A program made the translations under genes and the position numbers. Below the pieces are notes generated by a model. The model worked only from the letters and a program-made list of their open reading frames with translations, was not told where the DNA came from and did no database searches. Shown piece after piece: positions 31,691 to 41,407 of a stretch of DNA of 43,363 bases; within the stretch, counting starts at the first letter, position 1, and every line of letters begins with the position of its first letter. Origin of the DNA: Streptomyces hilarionis (GTDB taxonomy: Bacteria > Actinomycetota > Actinomycetes > Streptomycetales > Streptomycetaceae); contig NZ_JAHHIT010000045.1 in NCBI RefSeq assembly GCF_024539675.1, positions 1 through 43,363 on the forward strand. Direction: 5' to 3'.

Positions 31691-32692
31691 GTGCTGAACG
31701 TGACCCGTGCCGACGCCGTAGCCGCCGTGCGCAACCCCCTCGCCTTCATCGCCGCACGCTGGACCCCGGCCCCCCGGACGGTACGGCGCGCGGCCCTGTT
31801 CGCGCTCGTGATGTCGGTGGTCATCGTGGTCACCGGCGGCGCGGTCCGCCTCACCGGCTCCGGCCTGGGCTGCCCGACCTGGCCCAAGTGCACCGAGGAC
31901 TCGCTCACCACGACCGGCGAGATGGGCTTCCACGGCGCCATCGAGTTCGGCAACCGCATGCTCACCTACGTGCTGTGCGCGGCCATCGGCTGGGCGATCG
32001 TCGCCGCGCGCTGCGAGAAGCCGCGCCGCCGGAGCCTGACGCGGCTGGGCTGGGCGCAGTTCTGGCTGGTGATGAGCAACGCCGTGCTCGGCGGGATCGT
32101 CGTGCTCGTCGGCCTGAACCCCTACACCGTCGCGGCGCACTTCCTGGCCGCCTCCGCGCTGATCGCGGTCGCCGCGGTGATGTGGCAGCGCTCCCAGGAA
32201 GGGGACGGCGAGCCCCGTCCGCTCGTCGGCAAGCCCGTGCGGCAGCTGGTGTGGTTCCTGGTGCTGGCCTGCGGGCTGCTGATCGCCGTCGGCACGGTGG
32301 TGACCGGCGCGGGCCCGCACGCCGGCGACTCCAGCAAGGTCGACCGCATGCCGCTCGACTGGGAGACGGTGGCCAAGCTGCACGCCGTCCTCGCCTGGAT
32401 CGTGGTGACGCTGACGTTCGCCCTGTGGTTCATCCTCAAGGCGGTGGACGCTCCGAAGGCCCCGCTGGACCGCACCCGCGACCTCTTCCTGGTGCTGCTC
32501 TCCCAGGGCGTCATCGGCTACGTCCAGTACTTCACCGACCTGCCCGAGATCCTCGTCGGCCTGCACATGCTCGGCTCGGCCCTGGTGTGGATCGCGGTCC
32601 TGCGCGTCCCGCTGGCGCTGCGGGAACGGTCCGCGACGCCGGTCGACCTGCCGGGCCCCGCCGCCGAAGCGACGGTCGGCACCCGCGCCTGA
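31691..32692 (+). CDS. ctaA: Heme A synthase
   Basis: A 333-residue membrane protein with eight helices that oxidises the C8 methyl group of heme O to give heme A for cytochrome aa3 oxidase. Conserved heme-ligand histidines are in FHGAIEFGNRML, VAAHFLAASALI, KLHAVLAWIVV and VGLHMLGSALVW. The external Cys pair typical of actinobacterial and Bacillus CtaA is present in GLGCPTWPKC. I place the start at GTG 31691 (MLNVTRADAV) because of the -10 element just before it; the in-frame GTG at 31661 would lie upstream of that element. Its partner ctaB lies 2.6 kb downstream in the opposite orientation. Confidence 0.92.
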   Translation: MLNVTRADAVAAVRNPLAFIAARWTPAPRTVRRAALFALVMSVVIVVTGGAVRLTGSGLGCPTWPKCTEDSLTTTGEMGFHGAIEFGNRMLTYVLCAAIGWAIVAARCEKPRRRSLTRLGWAQFWLVMSNAVLGGIVVLVGLNPYTVAAHFLAASALIAVAAVMWQRSQEGDGEPRPLVGKPVRQLVWFLVLACGLLIAVGTVVTGAGPHAGDSSKVDRMPLDWETVAKLHAVLAWIVVTLTFALWFILKAVDAPKAPLDRTRDLFLVLLSQGVIGYVQYFTDLPEILVGLHMLGSALVWIAVLRVPLALRERSATPVDLPGPAAEATVGTRA

Positions 32693-32763
32693 CCCGCCGC
32701 GCGCGGACCAGGCACAACCCCTCACACGCGCTCCTCGGCCACGCGCCCCACGGTCACGCGCAC

Positions 32764-32815
32764 ACGGGTCACACACGGGTCACGGGCACAGGTCCCGCCG
32801 TTCGGGGTGACCCGT
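32764..32815. repeat. Repeated ACGGGTCAC element with inverted copy
   Basis: ACGGGTCAC occurs at 32764-32772 and 32775-32783, with a perfect inverted copy GTGACCCGT at 32807-32815. It lies in the 136-nt gap between convergent ctaA and the nucleotidyltransferase gene and may act as the terminator. Confidence 0.45.
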
Positions 32816-32828
32816 TCCGCGGGCGGCG

Positions 32829-33659
32829 TCAGGCGTGCGCGGCGACCAGATCGTCGATCGCGGGCGCCAGGTAGGCCCGCGTCAGCTCGGCCCGGCGGGC
32901 CGGCCAGTCCGCGCCGCCCGCGCCCTCCCCGCCCTCTCCCGCTTCCCCGCCCTCTGCCGCTCCTGCCGCGTCTCCCGCGTCTCCTTCCTCTCCCGCGCCC
33001 GCCGCGCCCGCGCCGCCCGGGTACCGGCGCCGGGCGACGTCCGCGACGACCTCGGGCGGCGCGCCCAGCGCGGGCAGGTCGTCGAGAGCCTGACGCTTGG
33101 TGATCAGCCGCCCGTCCCGCAGTGTCGCCGTGGCCCGGGCGAAGGTCAGCAGCCCGAGGTCGACCCAGACGTCCCGGCGCCACAGGTGCGCCACGTCGAC
33201 CGCGGGCCGCCAGGTGTCCCGCTGGTCGCGGACGACGAAGTCGCGCAGCGCGCCGTCCGACACCGGGGGCAGCAGCGCGCGCGGCGGTTCCCCGTGCAGC
33301 ACCCTGCCGAAGTCGAGCAGTTCCCGCCGGGTCACCGGGGTGACCGGCCGCCGGAACAGCTCGCCGTGCGCCCAGGTGAGGTGGCGCCGTTCGGGGCCGG
33401 CCGTGCCGCGCGGGGTGAGGTAGCTACAGTGCAGCAGCGGGGCGAGCGGCTCCCCACGCAGGCGGGCGTGCAGCCGGGCCAGGGCCCACACCGTGCCCGG
33501 GGCGAGCGGGCCCGGCAGGACCGCGATGAGGTCGAGGTCGCTGCGGCCCTCCTGGTAGTCGCCCCCGGCGAGGGAGCCGTGGGCCCAGACGGCGACCGGC
33601 TCCACCGCCGCCAGTCCGGCGAGGAAGCGGTCCAGTAACGCGTCCGTACGGCTGGTCAT
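32829..33659 (-). CDS. Nucleotidyltransferase-domain protein (aminoglycoside adenylyltransferase-like)
   Basis: A 276-residue protein. The N-terminal nucleotidyltransferase core has the GS and DxD motifs AHGSLAGGDYQEGRSDLDLIAVLPG (Gly28-Ser29, Asp41, Asp43). A helical C-terminal domain follows (DFVVRDQRDTWRPAVDVAHLWRRDVWVDLGLLTFARATATLRDGRLITKRQALDDLPAL), as in ANT-type adenylyltransferases. Residues about 216-252 are a low-complexity Gly/Ala/Glu insert absent from normal members. Codon 8 is TTA (33636-33638), the rare Streptomyces leucine codon read by the bldA tRNA, so translation should depend on development. Substrate unknown; antibiotic modification is only one option. Confidence 0.78.
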   Translation of the reverse strand: MTSRTDALLDRFLAGLAAVEPVAVWAHGSLAGGDYQEGRSDLDLIAVLPGPLAPGTVWALARLHARLRGEPLAPLLHCSYLTPRGTAGPERRHLTWAHGELFRRPVTPVTRRELLDFGRVLHGEPPRALLPPVSDGALRDFVVRDQRDTWRPAVDVAHLWRRDVWVDLGLLTFARATATLRDGRLITKRQALDDLPALGAPPEVVADVARRRYPGGAGAAGAGEEGDAGDAAGAAEGGEAGEGGEGAGGADWPARRAELTRAYLAPAIDDLVAAHA

Positions 33660-33677
33660 GCGCCGAGTCTTCCCGGT

Positions 33678-34784
33678 TCAGCCCAGCCGGTACACCCGGT
33701 GCGCGTTGCCGGCCGCGATCAGGCCCGCGACCCGCCGGGCGTCACCGGGCGACCACGCGCCCTCGGCGACCCAGTCCCCCAGCACCCGGGACAGGGCCTC
33801 GCGGAACAGCATCGCCCCGACCACGTGCAGCTCGGGCAGGCCCCGGGCTCCGCTGGAGAAGAGGATCTTGCCGAAGGGGGCCAGCTCCAGGATCTCCGCG
33901 AGGATCGTCGCCGCGCGGGCCCCGGTGCGCACGAGCGCCGCGCCGGAGTCGGCGTACACGTGCGGGAAGACCCCGGCGAGGTGGGCGGCGTGCCGGTGGT
34001 AGGGGTAGCCGTGCAGCAGGACGAGGTCGGTGCCCAGCCCGGCGGTCGCCCGGACGAAGTCGGTGAGCAGGGCGGGGTCGGTGCGGTCGATGCGCGCCCC
34101 GGGCTCCCCGAGTCCGGCGTGCAGCTGAAGGGGCAGCCCCGAGGCGACGGCGATCCACAGCAGGTGGCGCAGCAGCACCGGGTCGCTCAGCTCGCCGCCG
34201 ACCGGGCGGGCGGCCAGCCAGCGGCCGGCGGCGCCCCGCACCTCTCCCGGACCGGGCGGCTCGGGCGCGAGCGCGAGGCCGTGGCGGACCCCCGCCACGG
34301 AGGTGAAGGCCACCGCGCCGGCGGCCGCCGCGTGGACCGCCTCGGCGAGGTTGGCGAGGAACGACTCGACGGTCCCGGAGGTGTCGGCGACCTGCTCGGC
34401 GAGGAGCTCCAGCCGCACGATCTCGCGGGCCTCGGCCCCTCCCGCGCCGGCCAGCTCGCCGGGCCCGGTGAGGTCCCCGGGCAGCCCCGTGTCGACCAGG
34501 TAGGTGGTGATGCCGCTGCCCCGCAGCAGCCGGCGACCCGCCTCCAGTACGCCGAGTTCACGACGCCGGGCGAGATAACGGGCGGGCGGGGCGTGCGGTT
34601 CCAGGCCGAGCAGCGGGGGGCACCAGCGGCGTACCGCGAAGCCGGTCTGCGTGTCGAAGAGCGTCGTGCCCGGCGCGGGCGGCCCCTCGGTGCGGGCCAG
34701 CTGGGCCTCGAACGTGCCGAGGCCCAGCTCCGTTCTCAGGACGCCGTGGCAGTACTGGTCCACCAAGGACGGCGTTTCGAGCAT
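33678..34784 (-). CDS. Amidohydrolase-family (FluG-like) protein
   Basis: A 368-residue TIM-barrel protein of the COG2159-type amidohydrolases: LVDQYCHGVL at the N-terminus, GITTYLVDTGLPGDL, LPLQLHAGLGEPGARIDRTDPALL, LVLLHGYPYHRHAAHLAGVFPHVYADSG and FGKILFSSGARGLPELHVVGAM. The first metal-binding motif, usually D-x-H-x-H, reads D-Q-Y-C-H, so one histidine ligand is Tyr. I start at the ATG at 34784, which has GGGGAG upstream. Neighbours do not indicate a substrate. Related proteins act on gamma-glutamyl or amide bonds, which is family knowledge only. Confidence 0.75.
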   Translation of the reverse strand: MLETPSLVDQYCHGVLRTELGLGTFEAQLARTEGPPAPGTTLFDTQTGFAVRRWCPPLLGLEPHAPPARYLARRRELGVLEAGRRLLRGSGITTYLVDTGLPGDLTGPGELAGAGGAEAREIVRLELLAEQVADTSGTVESFLANLAEAVHAAAAGAVAFTSVAGVRHGLALAPEPPGPGEVRGAAGRWLAARPVGGELSDPVLLRHLLWIAVASGLPLQLHAGLGEPGARIDRTDPALLTDFVRATAGLGTDLVLLHGYPYHRHAAHLAGVFPHVYADSGAALVRTGARAATILAEILELAPFGKILFSSGARGLPELHVVGAMLFREALSRVLGDWVAEGAWSPGDARRVAGLIAAGNAHRVYRLG

Positions 34785-34866
34785 CCGGACTCCCCGGGAG
34801 ATGGACCACGTCGCTTCCACGGGTCCTAACGGGTGAACCGGGTGTCAGGTGTTGCGTGCGGGAGGA

Positions 34867-35223
34867 TCAGCCGTTCTTCGGTCCGCCGACCTGGATGCCC
34901 GCCATCCGCGACCACTCGTACGGGCCCGTGCGCACCTTCGCCGCGAACTCGCCGTCGAAGGACTCGTGGGCGGTGACCCCGGCCTTGCGCACGGCCTCTT
35001 CGGCCACCGCGACCGAGGGGGCCACCAGGTCGCCCCAGCCGCCGTCCTCACCGACGAGCACGATGCGGGCGCCGCGCTCGCCGATGTAGGCGATCTGGCT
35101 CTCGGCCCCGCCGTGCGCCTTGGAGAACGCGCTGATCCGCTTGGCGAGCCGCGCGGCCCTGCGCTCGGCCCTGGCGGCCTGCTTGGCGTCGGCCGCCTCG
35201 TCAACCTGCTTGGTGTCTGCCAT
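34867..35223 (-). CDS. Small conserved hypothetical protein
   Basis: A 118-residue soluble protein. The N-terminus is a charged Ala/Lys/Arg-rich helix (QVDEAADAKQAARAERRAARLAKRISAFSKAHGG); the rest is a compact domain with QIAYIGERGARIVLVGEDGGWGDLVAPSVAVAEEAVRKAGVTAHESFDGEFAAKVRTGPYEWSRMAGIQ. I chose MADTKQ at 35223; the in-frame start at 35253 adds ten residues with no ribosome-binding site. I do not recognise a characterised family. It lies between the amidohydrolase and ctaB on the same strand but behind a strong terminator. Confidence 0.7.
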   Translation of the reverse strand: MADTKQVDEAADAKQAARAERRAARLAKRISAFSKAHGGAESQIAYIGERGARIVLVGEDGGWGDLVAPSVAVAEEAVRKAGVTAHESFDGEFAAKVRTGPYEWSRMAGIQVGGPKNG

Positions 35224-35257
35224 GGTCAGGATGCTACCGACGGGTAGCGGCAACGGC

Positions 35258-35299
35258 GACGGCCGGGGTGCGTGGCCTTGACCACGCGCCCCGGCCGTC
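35258..35299 (-). terminator. Strong terminator after ctaB
   Basis: An 18-bp stem (35258-35275 with 35282-35299, one G-T pair) with a 6-nt loop begins 17 nt past the ctaB stop. Confidence 0.8.
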
Positions 35300-35316
35300 G
35301 GGCCGTACGGGAGGCG

Positions 35317-36270
35317 TCAGCGCAGGAAGGGGTCCACCGCGACCGCCACGAACAGCAGCGACACATAGGTGATGGACCAGTGGAACAGCCGCATCTCCTT
35401 GAGCTTGCCGCCCGTGACCTCGGCCTTCGCCCGGTTCTGGAGGCCGTGCGCCTCCCACAGCCACCAGCCGCCCGCCGCCAGCGCCACCGCGGTGTAGAAC
35501 CAGCCGGTGTAGCCGAGCGGCTGGAGGAGGAGCGAGACGCCGACCATCACCCAGCTGTAGAGGACGATCTGCTTGGCGACGGTCTTGTTGGAGGCGACGA
35601 CCGGCAGCATCGGCACGCCCACGCGCGCGTAGTCGTCCTTGACCTTCATCGACAGCGGCCAGTAGTGCGGCGGCGTCCAGAAGAACATCACCAGGAAGAG
35701 GACGACCGGGGCCCAGGAGAGCGAGTTCGTGACCGAGGACCAGCCGATCAGCACCGGCATGCAGCCGGCGATGCCGCCCCACACGATGTTCTGCGAGGTG
35801 CGGCGCTTGAGGATCATCGTGTAGACGACGACGTAGAAGAGGAGCGCGCCGAGGGCGAGCCAGGCCGACAGCCAGTTGACGGTCAGCCCGAACAGCAGGG
35901 TGGAACCCACCGCGAGGGTGATGCCGAAGGCGAGGCATTCACGCGGGCTGACCATCCCGGTGACCAGCGGCCGCTGCGAGGTGCGGTCCATCAGCGCGTC
36001 GATGTCGCGGTCGATGTACATGTTGAGGGCGTTCGCGCCGCCCGCGGACAGGTAGCCGCCGAGGCAGGTCAGAAGGACGAGCCCGAGGTCCGGTACGCCC
36101 TGCTGCGCCAAGAACATCACCGGGACGGTGGTGATGAGCAGCAGTTCGATGATCCGCGGCTTCGTCAGCGCCACGAACGCCTTGACCCGGGCCCCGACCG
36201 GCCGCCGGCTCGGGCTCTGGCTCGCCCCGACGATCCCCACTGGACGGGATTCAACGGCCGTCACGCACAC
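35317..36270 (-). CDS. ctaB: Heme O synthase (protoheme IX farnesyltransferase)
   Basis: A 317-residue UbiA-type prenyltransferase with eight or nine helices. It farnesylates heme B to heme O, the substrate of CtaA. Both aspartate-rich motifs are present: [23 protein letters not shown] and [28 protein letters not shown], plus [29 protein letters not shown]. The start is probably GTG at 36270 (VCVTAVES) with CAGGGG just upstream; longer in-frame sequence is not conserved-looking. It is divergent from tkt. Confidence 0.92.
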   Translation of the reverse strand: MCVTAVESRPVGIVGASQSPSRRPVGARVKAFVALTKPRIIELLLITTVPVMFLAQQGVPDLGLVLLTCLGGYLSAGGANALNMYIDRDIDALMDRTSQRPLVTGMVSPRECLAFGITLAVGSTLLFGLTVNWLSAWLALGALLFYVVVYTMILKRRTSQNIVWGGIAGCMPVLIGWSSVTNSLSWAPVVLFLVMFFWTPPHYWPLSMKVKDDYARVGVPMLPVVASNKTVAKQIVLYSWVMVGVSLLLQPLGYTGWFYTAVALAAGGWWLWEAHGLQNRAKAEVTGGKLKEMRLFHWSITYVSLLFVAVAVDPFLR

Positions 36271-36624
36271 CCCTGACAGAGACTCCCAGCAAGCCCCGGG
36301 TGTGAACTCCCCGTAAAGGCTCGCGCGTACCACGCCACTGTAGACGTTGCCCATACCCCGATATTCGCGGGGGTGGGGTCGTGTTGGACGACGCCCGCGG
36401 AAGAGCCGGGAGGCACTCTGTTGAGCACTCGTACGAGCGGCTCCGTATTCACTTGCTGAACAGGGAACACACCGGTCGGGAGGCGGATCGCGAAGCTACC
36501 CGGCAGTCTGTAATGACTCGAAAAAATGCACGTTCGCACGGGGGTAGGCTCGACAACGGCCGGTGGGCGCCGCGTGCACCGGCATTCGACATGCGTGACA
36601 TGTGGAGAGGAGCCCTGACCCAGG
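36271..36624. other. Divergent ctaB-tkt regulatory region
   Basis: A 354-nt gap without a supported gene. It holds an imperfect dyad CCCCG/CGGGG (36356-36372), a 10-bp palindrome CTCGTACGAG (36428-36437) and a TAGGCT -10-like hexamer (36545-36550) at a good distance before tkt. On the ctaB side TACAGT near 36320 is a weak -10 candidate. Confidence 0.5.
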
Positions 36625-38712
36625 GTGAGCACCAAGCCGACCACCACAGACCTCGAGTGGACCGAACTGGACCAGCGGGCCGTGGACACCGCCCGCGTCC
36701 TGGCCGCCGACGCCGTACAGAAGGTCGGCAACGGCCATCCCGGTACGGCGATGAGCCTCGCGCCTGCCGCGTACACCCTCTTCCAGAAGGTGATGCGGCA
36801 CGACCCGGCGGACGCCGACTGGGTCGGCCGCGACCGCTTCGTGCTGTCCGCGGGACACTCGTCCCTGACCCTCTACACCCAGCTGTACCTGGCCGGCTTC
36901 GGCCTGGAGCTGGATGACCTGAAGGCGTTCCGCACCTGGGGCTCGAAGACCCCGGGGCACCCGGAGTACGGCCACACCACGGGCGTGGAGACGACCACCG
37001 GACCGCTGGGGCAGGGCGTCGCCAACGCCGTGGGCATGGCCATGGCCGCCCGCTACGAGCGCGGTCTGTTCGACCCGGACGCCCCGCAGGGCGAGTCCCC
37101 GTTCGACCACTTCGTCTTCGCGATCGCCGGCGACGGCTGCCTCCAGGAGGGCATCTCCGCCGAGGCGTCCTCGATGGCCGGCCACCAAAAGCTCGGCAAC
37201 CTGATCCTGCTGTGGGACGACAACCACATCTCGATCGAGGGCGACACCGAGACGGCCGTGTCCGAGGACACCGTCAAGCGGTACGAGGCGTACGGCTGGC
37301 ACGTGCAGCGCGTGGCCCCGAAGCCGGACGGCGACCTGGACCCGCACGCCCTGTACGACGCCATCGAGGCGGCGAAGGCGGTGACGGACCGGCCGTCCTT
37401 CATCGCGATGCGCTCGATCATCGCCTGGCCCGCGCCGAACGCGCAGAACACCGAGGCCGCCCACGGCTCGGCGCTCGGCGACGACGAGGTCGCGGCCACC
37501 AAGCGCGTCCTGGGCTTCGACCCGGACAAGACCTTCGACGTCGCGGGCGACGTCATCGCGCACACCCGCGGCGCCCTCGAGCGCGGCCAGGCGGCCCGCG
37601 CCGTGTGGGAGAAGTCCTTCCAGCAGTGGCGCGACAACAACCCCGACCGCGCCGCCGAGTACGACCGCATCGCCGCGGGCGAGCTGCCGGCCGGCTGGGA
37701 GGAGAAGCTCCCGGTCTTCGAGCCGGGCAAGTCCGTCGCCACGCGTGCCGCGTCCGGCAAGGTGCTCCAGGCGCTCGGCGGGGTCATCCCCGAGCTGTGG
37801 GGCGGCTCCGCCGACCTCGCCGGGTCCAACAACACGACGATCGACAAGACGTCGTCGTTCCTGCCCGAGGGCAACCCGCTGCCCGAGGCGAGCCCGTACG
37901 GCCGCACCGTGCACTTCGGCATCCGCGAGCACTCCATGGCCGCGGAGATGAACGGCATCGCCCTGCACGGCAACACCCGCATCTACGGCGGCACCTTCCT
38001 GGTGTTCTCCGACTACATGCGCAACGCCGTCCGGCTGTCGGCCCTGATGCACGTGCCGGTCACCTACGTGTGGACGCACGACTCCATCGGCCTCGGCGAG
38101 GACGGCCCCACCCACCAGCCGGTCGAGCACCTCGCGTCGCTGCGCGCGATCCCGGGCCTGAACGTGGTCCGCCCGGCCGACGCCAACGAGACCGCGATCG
38201 CCTGGCGCGAGATCCTCAAGCGCTGGACGAAGGTCTTCGGCAAGGGCGCCCCGCACGGCCTGGTCCTCACCCGTCAGGGCGTGCCCGCCTACGAGCCGAA
38301 CGAGGGCGCCGCCAAGGGCGGGTACGTGCTGTTCGAGGCCTCCGGCGGAACGCCCGAGGTGATCCTCGTCGCGACGGGCTCCGAGGTGCACGTCGCCGTC
38401 GAGGCGCGCGAGCGTCTCGAGGCCGACGGGGTGCCCACGCGCGTGGTGTCCATGCCGTCCGTGGAGTGGTTCGAGGAGCAGGACCAGGGGTACCGGGACA
38501 GCGTCCTGCCGCCCTCTGTCAGGGCCCGTGTCGCGGTCGAGGCGGGTATCGGTCTGACCTGGCACAAGTACGTCGGTGACGCCGGTCGCATCGTTTCCCT
38601 GGAGCACTTCGGTGCTTCCGCCGACGGCAAGGTCCTCTTCCAGGAGTACGGCTTCACTGCCGAGAACGTGGCCGCGAAGGCCCGGGAATCCCTCGCCGCC
38701 GCCCAGCGCTGA
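36625..38712 (+). CDS. tkt: Transketolase
   Basis: A 695-residue thiamine diphosphate enzyme of the non-oxidative pentose phosphate pathway. AVQKVGNGHPGTAMSLAP is near the N-terminus, the cofactor motif is GDGCLQEGISAEASSMAGHQKLGNLILLWDDN, the C-terminal domains start at GGSADLAGSNNT, and EDGPTHQPVEHLASLRAIPGL is the conserved transketolase signature. The start is GTG at 36625 with GGAGAGGAG somewhat far upstream (about 13 nt). It leads the tkt-tal-zwf-opcA-pgl operon. Confidence 0.95.
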   Translation: MSTKPTTTDLEWTELDQRAVDTARVLAADAVQKVGNGHPGTAMSLAPAAYTLFQKVMRHDPADADWVGRDRFVLSAGHSSLTLYTQLYLAGFGLELDDLKAFRTWGSKTPGHPEYGHTTGVETTTGPLGQGVANAVGMAMAARYERGLFDPDAPQGESPFDHFVFAIAGDGCLQEGISAEASSMAGHQKLGNLILLWDDNHISIEGDTETAVSEDTVKRYEAYGWHVQRVAPKPDGDLDPHALYDAIEAAKAVTDRPSFIAMRSIIAWPAPNAQNTEAAHGSALGDDEVAATKRVLGFDPDKTFDVAGDVIAHTRGALERGQAARAVWEKSFQQWRDNNPDRAAEYDRIAAGELPAGWEEKLPVFEPGKSVATRAASGKVLQALGGVIPELWGGSADLAGSNNTTIDKTSSFLPEGNPLPEASPYGRTVHFGIREHSMAAEMNGIALHGNTRIYGGTFLVFSDYMRNAVRLSALMHVPVTYVWTHDSIGLGEDGPTHQPVEHLASLRAIPGLNVVRPADANETAIAWREILKRWTKVFGKGAPHGLVLTRQGVPAYEPNEGAAKGGYVLFEASGGTPEVILVATGSEVHVAVEARERLEADGVPTRVVSMPSVEWFEEQDQGYRDSVLPPSVRARVAVEAGIGLTWHKYVGDAGRIVSLEHFGASADGKVLFQEYGFTAENVAAKARESLAAAQR

Positions 38713-38745
38713 CGCTCACATACGACCCGTAGGAGATGTAATTCC

Positions 38746-39864
38746 ATGACAGACGCACTCAAGCGCCTCTCCGAAGAAGGCGTCGCGATCTGGCTGGACG
38801 ACCTGTCGCGCAAGCGGATCACGTCCGGCAACCTCGCCGAGCTGATCGACCAGCAGCACGTCGTGGGCGTCACCACCAACCCGTCGATCTTCCAGAAGGC
38901 GATCTCGCAGGGCGACGGCTACGACCAGCAGCTGTCGGACCTCGCCGCCCGCAAGGTGACGGTCGAAGAGGCGATCCGCATGATCACGACGGCGGACGTC
39001 CGTGACGCCGCCGACATCCTGCGCCCGGTCTTCGACGCCACCGGCGGCCAGGACGGCCGGGTGTCCATCGAGGTCGACCCGCGCCTGGCGCACCACACCA
39101 AGCCGACGGTCGCCGAGGCCAAGCAGCTCGCCTGGTTGGTCGACCGCCCCAACACGCTGATCAAGATCCCGGCCACGATGGGCGGCCTGCCGGCCATCAC
39201 CGAGGTCATCGGCCTGGGCATCAGCGTCAACGTCACGCTGATCTTCTCGCTGGAGCGCTACCGCCAGGTCATGGACGCGTACCTGTCCGGCCTGGAGCAG
39301 GCCAAGGAGCGCGGCCTGGACCTGTCGAAGATCCACTCGGTGGCGTCCTTCTTCGTGTCCCGGGTGGACACCGAGATCGACAAGCGGCTCGACGCGCTCG
39401 GCACCGACGAGGCCAAGGCCGCCCGCGGCAAGGCGGGCCTCGCCAACGCGCGCCTCGCCTACCAGGCGTACGAGGAGGTCTTCGCCGGCGAGCGCTGGGC
39501 CGCGCTGGAGAAGGCGGGCGCCAACAAGCAGCGTCCGCTGTGGGCCTCCACCGGCGTGAAGGACCCCGCGTACAAGGACACCCTGTACGTGGACGACCTG
39601 GTGGCGCCGAACACGGTGAACACCATGCCGGAGGCGACCCTGTTCGCCGCCGAGGACCACGGCTCGATCACCGGCGACACGGTCACCGGCACGTACGAGC
39701 AGGCCCGCGCGGAGATCGACGCCGTCGAGAAGCTCGGCATCTCCTACGACGAGGTGGTCCAGCTCCTGGAGGACGAGGGCGTCGAGAAGTTCGAGGCGTC
39801 CTGGAACGACCTGCTCAAGTCGACCGAGGCGGAGCTGGAACGCCTCGCCCCCTCGGAGGGCTGA
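38746..39864 (+). CDS. tal: Transaldolase
   Basis: A 372-residue actinobacterial (long type) transaldolase. The Schiff-base lysine is Lys140 in [52 protein letters not shown] and [33 protein letters not shown] are family motifs. AGGAGATG precedes the ATG; only 33 nt separate it from tkt. Confidence 0.95.
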   Translation: MTDALKRLSEEGVAIWLDDLSRKRITSGNLAELIDQQHVVGVTTNPSIFQKAISQGDGYDQQLSDLAARKVTVEEAIRMITTADVRDAADILRPVFDATGGQDGRVSIEVDPRLAHHTKPTVAEAKQLAWLVDRPNTLIKIPATMGGLPAITEVIGLGISVNVTLIFSLERYRQVMDAYLSGLEQAKERGLDLSKIHSVASFFVSRVDTEIDKRLDALGTDEAKAARGKAGLANARLAYQAYEEVFAGERWAALEKAGANKQRPLWASTGVKDPAYKDTLYVDDLVAPNTVNTMPEATLFAAEDHGSITGDTVTGTYEQARAEIDAVEKLGISYDEVVQLLEDEGVEKFEASWNDLLKSTEAELERLAPSEG

Positions 39865-39868
39865 GAAC

Positions 39869-41407
39869 TTGTCCCCCCTTTCCGGTTCCGGGGCCAACCC
39901 GCTCCGTGACCCCGCAGACCGACGGCTCCCGCGCATCGCGGGGCCGTCGGGCCTGGTCATCTTCGGCGTGACGGGCGATTTGTCCCGGAAGAAGCTCATG
40001 CCCGCCGTGTACGACCTCGCCAACCGGGGTCTGCTGCCGCCGGGCTTCTCGCTGGTCGGCTTCGCCCGCCGCGAGTGGGAGCACGAGGACTTCGCCCAGG
40101 AGGTCCACGACGCGGTCAAGGACCACGCCCGCACGCCCTTCCGCGAGGAGGTCTGGCAGCAGCTCGTCCAGGGCATGCGCTTCGTGCAGGGCACCTTCGA
40201 CGACGACGACGCCTTCGAGCGCCTGCGCGCCACCATCGAGGAACTCGACAAGGCGCAGGGCACGGGCGGCAACTTCGCCTTCTACCTCTCGGTGCCGCCG
40301 CGCTCCTTCCCGGTGGTCATCCAGCAGCTGAAGAAGCACGGCCTGGCCGACCAGAAGAACGGCTCCTGGCGACGCGCCGTCATCGAGAAGCCCTTCGGCC
40401 ACGACCTCGCCTCGGCCGAGGAGCTCAACAAGGTCGTCCACGAGGTCTTCGGCTCGGACCAGGTCTTCCGGATCGACCACTACCTCGGCAAGGAGACCGT
40501 CCAGAACATCCTGGCGCTCCGCTTCGCCAACACCATGTTCGAGCCGATCTGGAACCGGTCCTTCGTGGACCACGTGCAGATCACGATGGCCGAGGACATC
40601 GGCATCGGCGGCCGGGCCGGGTACTACGACGGCATCGGCGCCGCCCGTGACGTCATCCAGAACCACCTGCTCCAGCTCATGGCCCTGACGGCCATGGAGG
40701 AGCCGGCCTCCTTCGACGCGGACGCGCTGGCCGCCGAGAAGACCAAGGTGCTCGGCGCCGTCCGGCTGCCCAAGGACCTGGGCCGCGACACCGTGCGCGG
40801 TCAGTACGCGGCCGGCTGGCAGGGCGGCGAGAAGGCCGTCGGCTACCTCGAAGAGGACGGCATCGACCCCAAGTCGAAGACCGACACCTACGCGGCGATC
40901 AAGGTCGGCGTGGACAACCGCCGCTGGGCGGGCGTCCCGTTCTACCTGCGCACCGGCAAGCGGCTGGGCCGCCGGGTCACCGAGATCGCGGTGGTCTTCC
41001 AGCGGGCGCCGCACTCGCCCTTCGACTCCACCGCCACCGAGGAGCTCGGCGCCAACGCGATCGTCATCCGCGTCCAGCCGGACGAGGGCATCACGGTCCG
41101 CTTCGGCTCCAAGGTCCCCGGCACCTCCATGGAGATCCGGGACGTGTCGATGGACTTCGCCTACGGCGAGTCCTTCACGGAGTCCAGCCCCGAGGCCTAC
41201 GAGCGGCTGATCCTCGACGTGCTGCTGGGCGACTCGAACCTCTTCCCCCGCACGGAAGAGGTGGAGCTGTCCTGGAAGATCCTCGACCCGATCGAGAAGT
41301 ACTGGGACAAGAACGGCAAGCCCGCGCAGTACCCGTCGGGCACCTGGGGTCCCGTCGAGGCCGACGAGATGCTCGAGCGAGACGGACGGAGCTGGCGCCG
41401 GCCATGA
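39869..41407 (+). CDS. zwf: Glucose-6-phosphate dehydrogenase
   Basis: A 512-residue enzyme for the first oxidative step, making NADPH. The coenzyme-binding motif is VIFGVTGDLSRKKLMPAVYDLANRG and the active site is RIDHYLGKE (residues 201-209). The C-terminal half has FYLRTGKRLGRRVTEIAVVF. The start is TTG at 39869, 4 nt after the tal stop, with GGAGGG upstream. An N-terminal extension GSGANPLRDPADRRLPRI is typical for Streptomyces Zwf2. Confidence 0.95.
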   Translation: MSPLSGSGANPLRDPADRRLPRIAGPSGLVIFGVTGDLSRKKLMPAVYDLANRGLLPPGFSLVGFARREWEHEDFAQEVHDAVKDHARTPFREEVWQQLVQGMRFVQGTFDDDDAFERLRATIEELDKAQGTGGNFAFYLSVPPRSFPVVIQQLKKHGLADQKNGSWRRAVIEKPFGHDLASAEELNKVVHEVFGSDQVFRIDHYLGKETVQNILALRFANTMFEPIWNRSFVDHVQITMAEDIGIGGRAGYYDGIGAARDVIQNHLLQLMALTAMEEPASFDADALAAEKTKVLGAVRLPKDLGRDTVRGQYAAGWQGGEKAVGYLEEDGIDPKSKTDTYAAIKVGVDNRRWAGVPFYLRTGKRLGRRVTEIAVVFQRAPHSPFDSTATEELGANAIVIRVQPDEGITVRFGSKVPGTSMEIRDVSMDFAYGESFTESSPEAYERLILDVLLGDSNLFPRTEEVELSWKILDPIEKYWDKNGKPAQYPSGTWGPVEADEMLERDGRSWRRP

